The position numbers and the translations under genes are program-made. Of a DNA stretch of 64,000 nt, positions 1 through 12,883 are shown piece by piece. Source of the stretch: Castanea sativa (Eukaryota > Streptophyta > Magnoliopsida > Fagales > Fagaceae); contig NC_134013.1 in assembly GCF_040712315.1 (NCBI RefSeq), forward strand, positions 5,181,001 to 5,245,000, written 5' to 3'. Under the pieces are notes generated by a model. That model had not been told where the DNA came from. It searched no databases and saw only the letters and a list, made by a program, of their open reading frames with translations. The first letter of the stretch is position 1. The number at the start of each line of letters is the position of its first letter.

Positions 1-282
1 TAGGATTGTGTATATCTAAATATATAGTAGTAAAAAATGACTTATAGGGAAGGGTGTAATGATGGGTATTATATAGGCTATTCATGACAATAATAACCTA
101 TAGTTATTGGTAACTAATAACCCATAAAAGCCTAATGGCTATATTAACCATTATTGCCCAACAGGCTATCTTTCTCTTAATTGCCAACAGCTATTTTACT
201 CATAAATTTCAAACGGCTAGAAAATAAATACTAATAAAAGTGTTTGGAACACAGACCCACACCAACAACAGTTGATTATAAG

Positions 283-546
283 ATGCTGCCCCAAAATATT
301 TTGCTGCCCCCATCGAACAATCAGCTAATGCAAATTTTCAAGAAATACGGTGCCAATAATGACAATCAGCTCAGCAAGGGAGAGCTAAAAAAGGCCTTTG
401 CATACCTTGGCTCAATCATCCCTGGCATTTGTGCCAACTGTGGCCTCCACCATGTTGATGCCAATAAAGATGGATTTGTCAATGAAAGGGAGATGGATGA
501 ACTCGTCAAATATGCTATGCAAGCTGGATTCAGCGTTAAGGTGTAG
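283..546 (+). CDS. small two-EF-hand calcium-binding protein, copy 1
   Basis: This is an 87-codon open frame starting at the ATG at 283. The frame is open upstream to a TTG at 244, but no earlier ATG is present. The protein is almost only a pair of EF-hands. The first loop (about residues 26-37) reads GANNDNQLSKGE: position 1 is G instead of D and position 6 is N instead of G, so Ca2+ binding there is doubtful. The second loop (about 62-73, DANKDGFVNERE) is canonical. No signal peptide or membrane segment is seen. The length resembles polcalcin-type or short calmodulin-like proteins, probably cytosolic Ca2+ sensors; that role is family knowledge, not shown here. Paralogues lie at 29148, 43676, 46649 and 47427. 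The N-terminus lacks the MGR start those copies share, so the 5' end may have been replaced. It has the fewest lesions of the array, but expression is not demonstrated. Confidence 0.7.
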   Translation: MLPQNILLPPSNNQLMQIFKKYGANNDNQLSKGELKKAFAYLGSIIPGICANCGLHHVDANKDGFVNEREMDELVKYAMQAGFSVKV

Positions 547-1426
547 AAGTCCTTGACTACGTACTTATCAATAACTTGTCAGATATCATGTACTAGCTAA
601 TAATATGTGTGCGTTGTGTTTGCAAGCTTAATTTACAGCTTCTTCTATATGACTAGACCTTCCGTAATGTTTCCTATAAGAATTTGTATGAGGAGGCAAG
701 GCGGTTGTGTTGGTTTGCTGATCACTTTTTCCTTTCCTTTCTGATCATGCTTGTATTTTCTTCAGCTATGTAATATCCAAGTGGTAATAACTAGGAATAT
801 TGTCTGCTCACTATGTTCAGGTGGTGGAAGCAGAATTTATATGGTCTACATGAAATCGTATACACTTGCAGAATTTGTAATCTGTATCATTAGCGCTTCC
901 AAATTCCAATCCTATTGTATACTCATAATAGTCAATGCTTGATTTCTTCAATGTTTCTTCTTTGCTCAATACAAAAGCAAATTATTTAAATACATCCCAC
1001 GTTAACACTTGTTTTGTTACAATAATTAGTCAACACAAACGTTTAGAATTAAAATTTTAAAAAAATTAATATCAAAAGCTGATATTAAATTCACCCAAAC
1101 TTAACAGGTTGTAATTTAAATTTTAGTTAAAAGAAAAAGAAAATGAAATGATGTAAAGTCATATATGCTGTTTTAATCAATATTTAGGTGTCAAAGAAGG
1201 GATTCAATGATAAGGCCAATCAAGTTTAATGTTCCTTTTTATTTTGCTTTTTGTTATGAAGCATAATTATTGTTTTAAAAATCAAATAGCTGAACCAAAT
1301 AATGACTAGTTTTGACCAATTTTTACCTTTTTTAAATTACCAAAAAAGCTACCATTTAGTACTTAAAATTCTTGATCAAGTGACTAAGAGTATCTTGTAT
1401 CTCAGTGATATTATTTGCTCTTCTTT
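547..1426. other. 3' flank of EF-hand copy 1 and AT-rich spacer
   Basis: The first 400 bases match the 3' flank of the EF-hand copy at 29148 (for example the shared words ACTAATAATATGTGTGC and GGTGGAAGCAGAATTTATAT), so this DNA was duplicated together with the gene. From about 950 to 1426 the sequence is AT-rich, with no gene, RNA or repeat that I can recognise. Confidence 0.6.
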
Positions 1427-1790
1427 CACTACAACAAAATGTATTTTCAGTGATGAAAAAATTCGTCACTAAAAGTCCAGTTTTTTGTCGCTGAAGATCT
1501 TTAGCGATGAAATCTACTAATTAGCAACGAAACTCATTTCTTCACTAAAACCTCATCACTAAAAGTTCTGGCGACGAAAAATTTCATCACTAAAAGTCCA
1601 ATTTGTGACAAATAATTTCATCACTAAAACTATTTTCGGGGATATATAGTGTCAAAAAAGTTCGTCACTAAAACTATTTTTTTTAAAAATCTAAGCATAT
1701 ATAATGACGAAATATTTTGTCACTAAAACAACTCTTTGTTGCTACATTTGTGACGAAAAAATTCGTCACTAAAACATATTTTCTGTTTTT
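1427..1790. repeat. CACTA 1 terminal and subterminal repeats
   Basis: After the CACTACAACAAAATG terminus, the motif GACGAAAAAATTCGTCAC and variants (TTCGTCACTAAAA, GACGAAATATTTTGTCAC) recur about seven times in both orientations over 360 bases. In En/Spm elements such arrays bind the accessory transposon protein. The binding role is family knowledge; the array itself is visible. Confidence 0.8.
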
Positions 1791-2415
1791 ATTTTTTTCA
1801 TGACTTTGATATTAACTTGTAACCTGTCATTATATTATTAAAATCTCACATTTGAATAACACATTTATTTCAACACCACATTTATAAAACAAGATCCATA
1901 CATTCCACAAGTAAAAAATAAAACAAGTATCTAATTCAAACTCCATCCATACAATAATTGTTTGCAACACATACAATAACTCAAGATGTTTTATAACAAT
2001 TCAAAAAGTGCAGCATAATATAATTAAAACTAACGGAAGATGTCCTCATATGTCTTCAACTAATGTCAAAACTAAATCCCCTAAAAGCCACCGATAAAAA
2101 ATCTGCACAAATATAAAAACAATACTACACTAAAATCATAAAATAAAAACATTAACTATGTTATAAGAAACATTTCTAACAATGCATTAAGAGTAGCCAC
2201 ACCAATGAATTAAAATCACAACTCCTAATGTAATATAATACAATTAGTTTCAAGTGTAACCACACCAACTCCTAAGAGTAGCCACACCAATGAAAGCAAA
2301 TATATATTTTCAAGTGTAATATAATACAATTATTTTCAAATAATGCATTAAAAAAAGTAGTCACACCATATAGTGTGGGTCAATTGCTAAAATAAAGTAC
2401 TAACCAATAAGTGTT

Positions 2416-5400
2416 TTAACTTGAAGATGAACCACCCCCGTAGGTAAGAGCGTCATCATAACCCTTACTACTCAAAAAGTTAAGAATATTCTTTTGGACC
2501 TCTTCTTGCTTAGCTCATGCTTGTTGGTCCCTAGCTTGCTCCTCTTGGTCTCTAACTCTTACCTCTTTGAGCTCAATTATCTCATTTTCTAGCTGTTGGA
2601 TATACACCACCTAGGAATTAGATGAGACAGTGGTTACTAGAGAAGAGGAAGGTCTTATGTCAAGTCCTTTTACAATACCAGACTTCTTTTTAAAAATCAA
2701 GTTTGAGATCTCCTCTTGTGTAAGGGGAATTGCATTAGGATCGTGACAATGATCCTCTTGTACTTTGAGAATATTTTCCTATCATTTGAAAGAGAGAAAG
2801 AAACAAACAATCACAACATTAATACTACATATGTTATAGCTTTACAAACATGATAGGAATGGAATGATACACATACATATGTCACTTCATCCTCATGGTG
2901 TATCAACATATTTGTATTTGGACTGAAATGAACATCTTTGAAGATTTTTGTCAATTCAAGAACTTGACCATCGTTATTATTTATCTGATTAATTAAAATT
3001 CGAGTGTTAGATAGATATAGTTAATTAATCACAACATGTAATATACTAAGGTTTAAGAAAATGAAAAACACGCGCCTCCTTATCAACCTTAATAGTAAGT
3101 GCCTTTGTCCCACATCTATATTTGCCTGAAGTTTTCTTCCTATTTTCAGAATTCTTTTTTATTTTTTCTAATGAACAACATTCAAGATATTTATTAGATC
3201 ATGAATAAAACAGTATACATTGTTAGGATGTGTGCCCTTAAATCCTATTGTATGATGCTATGAATGTTATTATGTATGACTTAATGTTGTGTCTAATAAA
3301 GTTATTTTATTATTATTTGAAATAATGGTAACATGAATATTGGGACATTATCAAATAGTTCATGAGATGCATTGTATGTGATTTATGTGATTTAGTCATA
3401 GAAGATGTAAATCACAAGTTCCTTGTAAACTCAAAATGTAGTTCCTAGTCGGTGATGAGATTGGGCATTTTATCTGCGAAGACTATAACATATCAACTAA
3501 GATGATTTGCCTTGATCATGGAAATGAAGATTTCTAGTTGGTATGTTGATATGTTTAAAGAGTTAAAACATATTGAACTGGACCGTGTGAGATTTATTAT
3601 TCTTCCAACGACTGTCAAATGAATAATAAACTCACGACTTATATTTACATGAACTCTTAATCCTGAGAGGATAATGTAACTGATCATGAAGTGTAGGTCA
3701 CTTTGATATATCAGGAGTGAGATCTAAAGTAACGGTCAAAACCTCAGTATGTTGGGCAATAACATTTAATGTTGATGGAATATATATTCTTAAGATGAAA
3801 TTCATAGTCTCTTAACGGAGATATAAAATATTCCCTTGAGATAAGTTTAATGGGTTCAGTTATTCAGAGAGTTAGGCCTAACCACTTTAGTAAGGACTTA
3901 CTAAAGTATATATTTATGGAATTGAAATTCATGAATATATGATGAATAACTTAAAGGATTAAACTGGGTACTTAAAGATAAGATGTAGTAATTTACAAAG
4001 TGGCAGTCTACATTCATAACTTTGTGTTACTACGAATATTTTAATGAAGGGGTTGCATATACAATAAAGTCTTGGGATATAATTTATAAATAAGGCCTAG
4101 AGTGCAACTATATTTATATAGTGGTATTAAATATAGTTAATGGTAACTTTGGACTTGTTAAGAGTTGACAGAAAAGCCCAAGGCCCATTGGAGCTAGTGT
4201 CTTATTGGTCCCTTTTGGTCCCACTACAAGCCACACACTTAAGCCCAATTGGAAAGGCCCAAAAGGCCAGCCCAATTAGATAATTGGTTAGACACAAAGG
4301 GAGAAACATACAGAATTTTCTATAGAAAAATTGTAAGAACACTATTGCGAAGTGGTGTAAGAAGTGTTAGACATTTTTTAACATTCTCCTTTTGGAACTG
4401 ATTGAGAGATCACACATCTTGGGCGTCAGTGGAATTGGAGTGAAGATTGAAAGTGTTCCCAAGTGCTTCTGATCTTCTGTTTTGAAATTCACTGCTTCAA
4501 GGTACACTCTCTTGTTCTCAAATTCTGAAACTTACATAGTGCATGTTAACATTTATGAATGAAGTAGATCCGTTATTTTTCTGCTGCGCACATAAATATT
4601 TCGATCATACATTTACTTCATCTAAGTATTAACCTAATCAGTTAACAACATAATATAGTAAACATTGGATAATAATAATATACACATAAATAATTTACCA
4701 GCCATTCCTCATTGGTCCACCTCCCATCAATGAGTTTAGTCCATTGCTCAAGTGTGGCATTCTTTTGCAGGTGGCTTCTTACATAGTCAGCACCATGAGA
4801 TTGTACAAGCTTTTTATAAGAGTCTAATGCAACTTGTTGGAGCTGCAACTCAATAATCTTCCACATTTTGTATTTAATGTTTTCGTTACCAAGTTAGAAT
4901 CTCCTTGTAGCTCAAATTGATCCTGTAAAATGAAGTGTATATGTATTATAAAAATATTATTATATGAATTTAATATGCTTAGTGACAACAAAGACGAGTT
5001 AGACGTTATCAATGTAAATTTACCACGATATTTTGAAGCACCACATCTCTAGTAGTAGCATCAACACTTTTCCAATTTTTCACGTTGTAACTGGACAAAT
5101 TACTTCGCACTTGTATGCCAATTTGATTGACAAGCTTGCATGCATTTTTCCCAACAAGAGCATCATACTCTGCAACTATACGTACTGGCAGCTTACCACT
5201 TTCTTCAACAAGTTCCCGTACTGCTATACCACGTGTTGTTCCACAGGTATTTCTGCTAGTAGATCCTATTTAAACATTATTAATGTTAAAAAATTATACA
5301 TTTCATGTACATTATAGCTAAATTAAGTGAAGTATAATCTCAATAGTAAAAACAAGGTGCAGTTGTAATTAAGTATGTTCTATGTAATTACCAGTCGTGC

Positions 5401-5935
5401 TAGTTAATGCGCTGGTAGTTTGTGTCTCCACATTAGAAGAACTTTGGGCGAGAGGACTTCGTCAGGAGGTGTTTTCATAGATTGGACCGTAGATTGGACC
5501 ACCGAGATAGATGCCTCACCTCATGAGTGTGTAAGTCATCCTGGTGCCATCTGTAACTAACAAACATACATATAATGGAACAACAAAATCATTACAAATA
5601 ATGGAACAATAAAGTTATTATCATCTATTGTACCCTATGGAACATCTATTCTACCTTATGGATTACAGAATTAGATGACTCATCATCACCAATAGCGATA
5701 CATAATCATCATCTACCACAACACTATCTCTACTTCTTTTCCCTTTTGCACAATTGGACTGAGTAGAATCCTTTAGAGAAGTTGAGATGTACTTCAATCC
5801 CAAAGCATCAATTCTCTCGTGGTTTTGCCTCATTCTATCCAATCTTGTCGTTTCATGACTTAGTATATTATGAGTGTATTTGGCCTTTTTTGGGCATTTT
5901 TTGAAACTATGTATTGACATGAAAGATAAGTACAA
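2416..5935 (-). pseudogene. CACTA second gene, Transposase_24-like, broken and interrupted
   Basis: Minus-strand pieces read in order as follows: 5935-5663 (N-terminal piece with RMRQNHERIDALGLKYIS), about 5300-5033 (a stretch beginning RGIAVRELVEESGKLPVRI and containing VGKNACKLVNQIG, the pattern of the Ptta/En/Spm Transposase_24 family), 4866-4642 (HLQKNATLEQWTKLIDGRW), and 3110-2416 (an E/Q/R-rich probable coiled coil ending in GGGSSSS and a stop at 2416). The gene is split by the solo LTR at 3221-4607 and carries further stops or introns that I cannot separate by eye. In CACTA elements this protein is the accessory DNA-binding partner of TNP2. Family assignment is by motif pattern only. 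Confidence 0.65.
3221..4607 (+). mobile_element. solo LTR of the element F family
   Basis: A 1387-bp LTR running from TGTTAGGATGTG to TTTCGATCA is flanked on both sides by the 5-bp duplication TACAT (3216-3220 and 4608-4612). Its sequence is the reverse-complement counterpart of the LTRs of the copia element at 56485-64000, including the shared AGTAGATCCGTTATTTTTC near the end. No internal region is present, so this is a solo LTR left by LTR-LTR recombination after insertion into the CACTA element. Confidence 0.92.
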
Positions 5936-6291
5936 TGGCTACTAACTTAACATCATAGTCCACACCATTATCCATATCAAGCAATTCATAAGTTCAAGAT
6001 AAGTACAAAACATCTTAATAACAATTACTACTAACTTTACATATCATAATCTACACCATTATCCATATCAAGCAATTTACAAGTGCTAAATTTGAACACA
6101 ATTGCTACTAACTCAACACAACAAATGACCACATCAATATCCATATGAAGTTCAAGATAAGTACAAAACAATTGCTACTTAGACAAGCATAAAACTTTAA
6201 GACAAGCACACAACATTTAAGACAATTGTTATGAACTCTACATATCATAACTTATATCAAGATCAACATCAGGTATGTCATGCTCTTCATT

Positions 6292-9200
6292 TTAATTAGT
6301 ATCTCTTGAAGTTCCACCTTTAAGAACAACCTCAGTTTCAACATCACCCATACAATAGTCAATAATATTGTCCTCAACATTGATAGAGACAACATCAACA
6401 ATCGCTTCTTGTTGGAATGCGTCACTATCTTCTATATTATCATTGGATTCTCCACCCCCGACTTCTGGGACATCAAACACTCCCCTATGTTGGATGGATT
6501 GCACAATTTTCCAAGGTTCACCCAATTTGGTATCTTGAAGGTAAAAAAACTTGTCTCGCTTGACTAGGAAGTATAAAAGGGTCATTTTCATACCACTGAC
6601 TTGTAATATCAATGCTTGTGCAGTGTGCATTTGTTCTTATCGTTCTCCTTCGACCATTGGTACCAGTATTGTACCATTCACACTAGAACAAAACAACTTT
6701 ATGGCGAAACACATACTCCAATTCCCAAATTTTGCACACATGACCATAGAAGTCGTGCATTTCTCCCTCATGGTCCCTTTCAGTACATACACCACTGTTT
6801 TGGGTTACAAGACGATTGTCTAGGTCCCTTGTATGGAACTTCACACCATTGACCATACAAACTGTGTATTCTTTCACATGTGGCTTAGGACCATTTGCTA
6901 ATAACCATAACTGTTTAGTAGCTTCTAGTGACTCGTTAACTTTCAATCTATTCATCTATAATGACATACAACAAGTGATATTAATTAGTAATAAGCAATG
7001 ATGAAACTATTTATATGTTTAATTTTTATTAGTGTGTGATTAAATTTCAAATGTCTTACACGTTCTCTGAACCATTTGGGAAACTCTTGTCGTTGGATTT
7101 GAGTTATGGCTTCTCTAGTAGGATTATGCAATGTGCTTTTGTGTTCACTGTTAAAAATAAGGTGATTTATTTTCAGTTAAACATTGTAGATAATATTCAA
7201 AACTTGATCAAACAATACATGCATATGAAATCACATACTTTAAAATAAGGCTCTAGCTTAGGACAATTGTACAACAAGTACCAATGAGCAGTATCAAGCA
7301 ATGCACGAGACAAGTTGTCATCATTTCGCTTACCACCTATAGGTCGGGCAGTCTATGAAAAAACTATCAATCCTTCGCTACATTCACCAAAATCTTCATT
7401 TCTTTCTCTTCGATTATGCACAGTTTCGATCCCATCAATATACAAAGACCAGTTGTTAATATATTCTTTGAGAATGTAAGCCTTTGCAATCAAACATTCT
7501 AGTTGAGCTCGGTTGGAAACGTATCTTTTCAATTTTCCAAGGTATCTTCGAGGAAAAAAAACGCACATTATGTGATTTTATACCACATGGGAAAGATGCA
7601 ATTGATGGATGAATCAAAGGATCTAATTACCTTTCAATTGGGTACATCCACCGATATTGTACCGGGCCTCCTAAAATTGCTTCTTGAGGCAAGTGAACAG
7701 CAAGGTGGACCATAACATCAAAGAATGCTAGAGGAAAGAACCTCTCAAGCTGGCATAGTATAGGAACTATACGTTCTTCTAGTTTCTCCAATTCACTCCA
7801 CTTTAGGATCCTTGAGTATAAGTCTTGGAAGAAGCTGCCTAGCTCAAACAATACAATACTAATGTCTTTATGTGCAAACCCTCACAACCCAATTGGAAGA
7901 ATTCGTTGTAGTAGCACATGAAAGTTGTGGCTTTTCAAATTAGATAATCTACCATTTCTTGCATTTATTGACCTTGATATGTTGGCTGCATAGCCATCCG
8001 GATACTTGACTGATTTCAAAAGGTCATAGAAACCATCCCTTTCATTTGGGCTTAATGAAAAGAAAGCCCGAGGCTCATCATATGATCCATCAGGACTTTG
8101 TTTCAAAAGCAACGTGTGCCTAAAGTTCATATTTTGCAATTCTATCCATGCCTTGTCAGTGTCTTTGTTTTTCCCCTCAATGCCCAACAAAGTACCGTAG
8201 TACTCTCACTAATGTTCTTTTCCACGTGCATGACATGAATGTTGTGCTTAAGCTTCTTATTTTTCCAGTATGGAAGCTTGTACAAAATACTTACCTTTGA
8301 CCAATTTGGCTCTCCAATGAGTTGTCTCTTCTTGTTACTTGGATGCTTTCCTAAAATTATATTTGGCATTCTATCTAGCTGCTCTTGTATCTTTCCCACT
8401 TGTAACTCTAAAGATCTCTTCCATTTCTCCGATAAACCATTATGCAACCAACTATGTCTCCAACGATGTTTCACAGGCAAATAAGCTCGATGGTTAATGA
8501 ATCCAATTTTACTTTTCAAAGCTTCTGAACATGGTTCATCATTGCAAGTGTAACAAGAATGATAACCCATTGTCCTCCACTAAGACACGCTACCAAATCC
8601 AAGATAGTCATGTATTGTCCACAACAAAGTTGCACACATCTGAAAATGCTCTTTACTATAAGCATCATAAGTTTCTACACCTTCTTCCACAACTCCTTCA
8701 ACTCATCAACCAATGGTTCAAGTAAATATCAATCTCGTTTCCCGGTTGATGGGGACTATGAATAAGCAAGGACAACATAAAATATGGCTTCTTCATAACC
8801 AACCAAGGCGGTAGGTTATAAGGTATAAGTATGATAGGCCACATACTATAGTTGTTGTTCATATTCCCAAAAGGGTTAAATCCATCTGTAGCTAACCCCA
8901 GCCTTACATTGCGAGGTTCGAGGGCAAAATCAGGATGTTATAAATCAAACTCCTTCCACTCCTCACTATCAGTCGGATGCCTCAATACCCCATCGTCCAC
9001 ACGTTTGTCTATATACCATCTCATGTCCTTAGCTCTTTGGCCTAACATGTACAATCTCCTCAGTCTCGGTGTCAACGGGAAGTAACGCAATACCTTATGA
9101 GGAATCTTCTTACCTTGGGCATGTGTATCCTTGTACCTAGGCGTCTCACACACCGGACATTTATCAAGGTTTTCATTTTCCTTCCAAAATAATGCACAAT

Positions 9201-9394
9201 CATTTTTACATGCATCTATATGCTCGTATGACATGCCCAAGTCACGTAATATCTTCTTTACTTCATAAGTTGACCTTGGAACCAAGTTACCTTTCGGTAA
9301 AACCTTTGTCAACAATTCTAGCATCATATCAAGTATTACTCAAGTTGGTCATTACCTTTACATTCAACTTCTTAATAACAAACTGCACAATACT
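6292..9394 (-). pseudogene. TNP2-type CACTA transposase, decayed
   Basis: Minus-strand fragments follow the order of a TNP2 transposase. 9327-8938 holds the early conserved part (STYEVKKILRDLGMSYEHID, CPVCETPRYKD). 8570-7882 holds the TNP2 core (CYTCNDEPCSEALKSKIGFI, NIHVMHVEKNI). 7851-7353 resembles the DUF4218 region (FFDVMVHLAVHLPQEAILGG, GPVQYRWMYPIER). 6955-6292 resembles the DUF4216 region (KEYTVCMVNGVKFHTRD, FFYLQDTKLGEPWKIV). The pieces are separated by stops, frameshifts or introns. The N-terminal transposase-associated domain expected upstream is absent because the element is cut at about 9394 by element E. An active protein would bind TIRs and excise the element; this copy cannot. 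Confidence 0.85.
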
Positions 9395-10005
9395 ATGAAA
9401 GAATTAAAGTTTACACAATAGCGACTTAGACTACTGACATCCTATTGCTACCTCGAGTAGGAAACTTACTACCACGACCACATGACAACTTCAAGTCCAC
9501 GAACTACTTCTTTCTTGGATTCCCAGCAAGCAGAAGCATTCCTGCTTGTATATCTTTAAGCTCTTGAATTTGAAACTGAATTGATCACCAAGCTCTTGAC
9601 ATCAATCTAGATCTTGATAACCCTAAGTGTATGTGAAGGCAAACACCTCTAGATCTCACAAGAGATTCACACACACTGTATAAAGAGCAACCTCAAAACG
9701 TGGCTAGGGTTTTCCCTTTTATACTTAAGACAAAACATAAAACCCTACACATCAAACGGGCTTGGGCTGAGTTGGAAAATTTTGTAGAAAATAATCTGCA
9801 CGAGCTCCGATCGATCGAGTCTAATTTTCAATTGATCGAGCCAGGTAGATTTACACAGTAAATCCTACAGTGCACTCGATTCCAACTTTACTCTTAAACA
9901 TACTTTGAGCAAGTCTAAAACAAGACTAAACATTTTGATCATGGTTTGCCAACATTAAAAATTGAAGTTTTAATACATTTAAACCTAAAGTCTTAGAACC
10001 CAACA
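9395..10005 (-). repeat. 3' LTR of element E, truncated
   Basis: About 610 bases closely match 26393-27004 of the 5' LTR, including the GATCGATCGAG-type words and the terminal AACCCAACA. The roughly 220 bases of the LTR that would lie to the left are gone and CACTA sequence abuts directly. The next bases to the right, AACTCCCCCTTTGGC, are the polypurine tract on the minus strand. Confidence 0.85.
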
Positions 10006-10516
10006 AACTCCCCCTTTGGCAATCCGTGACAAAACACAAACTTAAACAAACTGCTCAAAGTTACAAAAAACAGCCCATTACAAAATCATTGCCCAACGCA
10101 ACAAATTCAACCTAACTACTATCCATCAGTTGCAAGGTATACAGCAGCACGACTGAATCAACCTGTATATTCTGGTAACACTTAACAAACACATAAACGC
10201 ATGTGTGGAAAATACAAGTAAATAAAAAATAACTTCTTGATTTCACATAACACAAAATAAAGACATATATCATGAATAACCTCATAAATATAAATCAATA
10301 AACAATGTGAAACAAGAGACATATGTAATCAAAGTATCTCTCCCTATCATGGACAACCCAAACAAAATACATCATAAGCCAAAAAAGTAAATACAGAATG
10401 AAACACCTAGATACAATCTAAAGCTTCATAGCTCCAAAACAACAAAACTCCCCCTAACAACAAAAACTCCTCTACATATGTACTCCCCCTTTTTGTGACG
10501 AATTGCCAAAGGGCAC
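10006..10516 (-). other. element E non-coding 3' end with paired PPT modules
   Basis: There is no gene here. Two modules lie at the ends. The outer one at 10006-10033 is a polypurine tract plus CTTTGGCAATCCGTGACAAA; the inner one at 10484-10511 carries TTTGTGACGAATTGCCAAAG next to another CCCCCT tract. The two 20-mers are inverted copies (18 of 20 positions). A further CCCCCT tract sits at 10449. Confidence 0.7.
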
Positions 10517-11580
10517 TTACTCATCTTCAAAAGGAGGTGGCGGAGGTGATCGTCTAATACTTTCCAAATCCGCTTGCAAATCACGAAGCTCATCAAGCAT
10601 GTCCACCAAAAGTTGACCATGAGCCACCTGAACGGTCATGACAGTCTCCAACATACAACAAATGTCTGAATCATCTGAAGTAGAAGGTGGAGGAACAGCA
10701 ACAACAATTGGATCGATAGATGCCTCAGCAGAAGTATCACCTATAGAATATGGAGGAGGAGGTGCGACACCAGAAGTCTCAACCCTAGGGTGTTTAGAGC
10801 TTGCTCTCATCTGAGCAGCGCTCTGCCTAAGAAAGGTGGCACCTATAGGAGCAACTATATGGATAGGCTCAAATGCGGGAAAGTCCTCTAAACCCAAATG
10901 CAAAAGGATCTGATGAATGAAAACCAGAAAGAAAAGAGCATGAGCAGTAGAACTACTCCGATGAAACTCAATCAAAGAACGTAAGAAAAGATGAGGAAAG
11001 CTCATAGGAGCATCGGTGACAAGGGCATACAAAAGCGCACATCTCTCTATAGGGATGGTGTGCAAATGAGAGATAGGCCACAAAGAATGATAAGCAATTC
11101 TAAAGAAAAGATAATGAATCTCGATCAACTCGGCAGATATGATCCAATGATGTATGACATGATGTCATCAAGGGGAGGAGACACATCGTAAGGATAAACA
11201 GGATATTGGACCAGTGCCACCCTAAGAGCATTAGCCACTATTGAAGGAGTAATGGTGTTCTCGTCACCCTGTATCCAAATTCTCACAAGAGTGTTGGAAT
11301 CATAGGAGTGGACAGAGAGGTTCGAGTAGAACTCTCTGATCAAGGTAGCCGAAGGAGGATGTGAAATGTCCAACAACGGTAACCAGCCCCTACGCTCAAA
11401 GTTTCTCCTAATCTCAAGGTCAAGCTCATCTAAAAGAACATTTCTCTCAACCCAAACATTCCTAAAAAGGTTCATTTTCTCATACGTTTCCTGGTTTTTC
11501 TCACTTGGAAACCTATCACTCTCAAAGGAAGGAGCAGAGGATGAGAAGGCTTTCCTATTAGCTCTAGTCTTCCTAGTCAT
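10517..11580 (-). pseudogene. ORF resembling the putative plant transposon protein domain, frameshifted
   Basis: It is read from the ATG at 11580 (MTRKTRANRKAF...) to 11125, then in a shifted frame from 11128 to 10517; together about 350 codons. The first half has VWVERNVLLDELDLEIRRNF, GWLPLLD, REFYSNL and a following block typical of the 'putative plant transposon protein' family. The second half has HYLFFRIAYHSLWPISHLHT, IPIERCALLYALVTDAPMSF and a proline-rich, acidic C-terminus ending PPPPPFEDE. One frameshift near 11128 breaks it. It lies between gag and the 3' LTR, the place where other retroelements may carry an extra gene. Its function is unknown. The element C copy is at 31500-32502. 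Confidence 0.7.
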
Positions 11581-12883
11581 GATGCTAAAGAGCAGAAAGG
11601 AAAGACAGAAAAGAGACAAAAGATAAAAATAAGAAAAACCCAAGGGCAGACTGCAAGTTAGCATAAAAATATAGAAAATAACAATCTATATGATGCATGC
11701 TCTAATGCAGTGAGAATAAGTTCAATTTTACTTTGAAATCACAAAATTGGCTTGAGCATAGAGTTTATAACAAAAACCCCAAATTTTCATAGGTTCGAAA
11801 TTATCCCCAAAATGCATGAAACATGAAAATAAATGAAAAAAAAGGAGGGGCAAAAAGGTCTTACTGGCATTAAAAGACAAAAACCTTGAAAAAGATTCAA
11901 GGGAAAACAATAAAAAATTGATTTGACTCCTTGACCGATCAAAGAGAGAGAGAATAGCTTTTGAAAAAGTGATGAACACGTGAAAAGCTAAAGGTTTTAA
12001 AAAACTCTCTATGCGATTTTCGATTGATCGAAAATTAGATTCGATCAATCAAAAATTACATTCGATCGATCCAGCATCAATCGAGCAGGACAGATTCAAA
12101 CCAAAATGTTAATCGCAATTTCGATCAGTCGAGAAACAGGTTCGATGGATCGAACATCTGGAAAAAAATTTTTTTTGAAAAACAGAACAATTTTATGTTG
12201 AAACTCCTCAAAGCATAGCATTTTATGAATAAAATGCATGAGTATGAGATAAAATGCTTTTCAAAAACACTTACATTGAACCCAGATCTCCCAAAATTAA
12301 GATTTTCAAAGAATTTTCCTTAAATTCTCAAACTTCGAACACATTTTGCATTTAAACTCAAGGAAGTTTCAATCTTGGATGGCCAAAACAAAATCACACA
12401 CAATAACATGTACAAAGTTTAGCAAAGAGTAACTTGTGTAGTGTGTGCAACTAGCAAAAGCTTGAGATACATGTGAGGTGATATGTGAATAGTAATCAAG
12501 CACAATTTCTACAAAATTCATCACATAATTTTGAAAGAGACTATCACCTAAAGAGTTACATCATATAACTCTCACATCTCCTAGAATAAAAGCTTGCAAT
12601 CATGTAAGTTTCTTGATTTTGCCTCATATTGTACACACCAATTTTATTTGATTAGAAACTTATTCGAAATAGCCAAGAAAATGTACACACCAATTTTATT
12701 TGATTGATTTAATTATAGTCCAATAATGTACACATCAATTTTAGCATTTAAACTAAGGCTACACCTTATGTTCTTTTTGTGCATGTGCTACACTTTCTCG
12801 AGCACAAAATCTTACGATATGCACTAAGATGTTCATGATTGGCTAGTAAACAGTGGTGTGATGATTATTTATGCCTTTCTCAT
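11581..12883 (-). other. element E non-coding stretch with TCGA-rich block and short tandem repeats
   Basis: I find no gene. At 11998-12160 the words TTCGATCAATC, TTCGATCGATC and GATTGATCGA recur. At 12628-12745 a unit of about 50 bases with ATGTACACACCAATTTTA occurs three times. The last 100 bases correspond to the hairpin-bearing region of elements A and B (shared CAGTGGTG...ATTATTTATGCCTTTCT) but the hairpin itself is not kept. Confidence 0.6.

Larger units (their letters stand above)
1427..9394 (-). mobile_element. CACTA (En/Spm-type) DNA transposon 1, one end lost
   Basis: The element begins with the terminal word CACTACAACAAAATG at 1427, typical of plant CACTA transposons. Subterminal inverted motifs follow, then two minus-strand genes in the usual order: TNP2 transposase (6292-9394) and a second Transposase_24-like gene (2416-5935). 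The opposite terminus is missing. At about 9394 the sequence switches abruptly to the truncated LTR of element E, removing the N-terminal domain of the transposase and the other TIR. A solo LTR sits inside the second gene at 3221-4607. The element cannot move by itself. Confidence 0.85.

Noticed and set aside
7036..7248. Plus-strand 70-codon frame within CACTA 1
   Set aside because: It lies antisense to the transposase region and has no domain.
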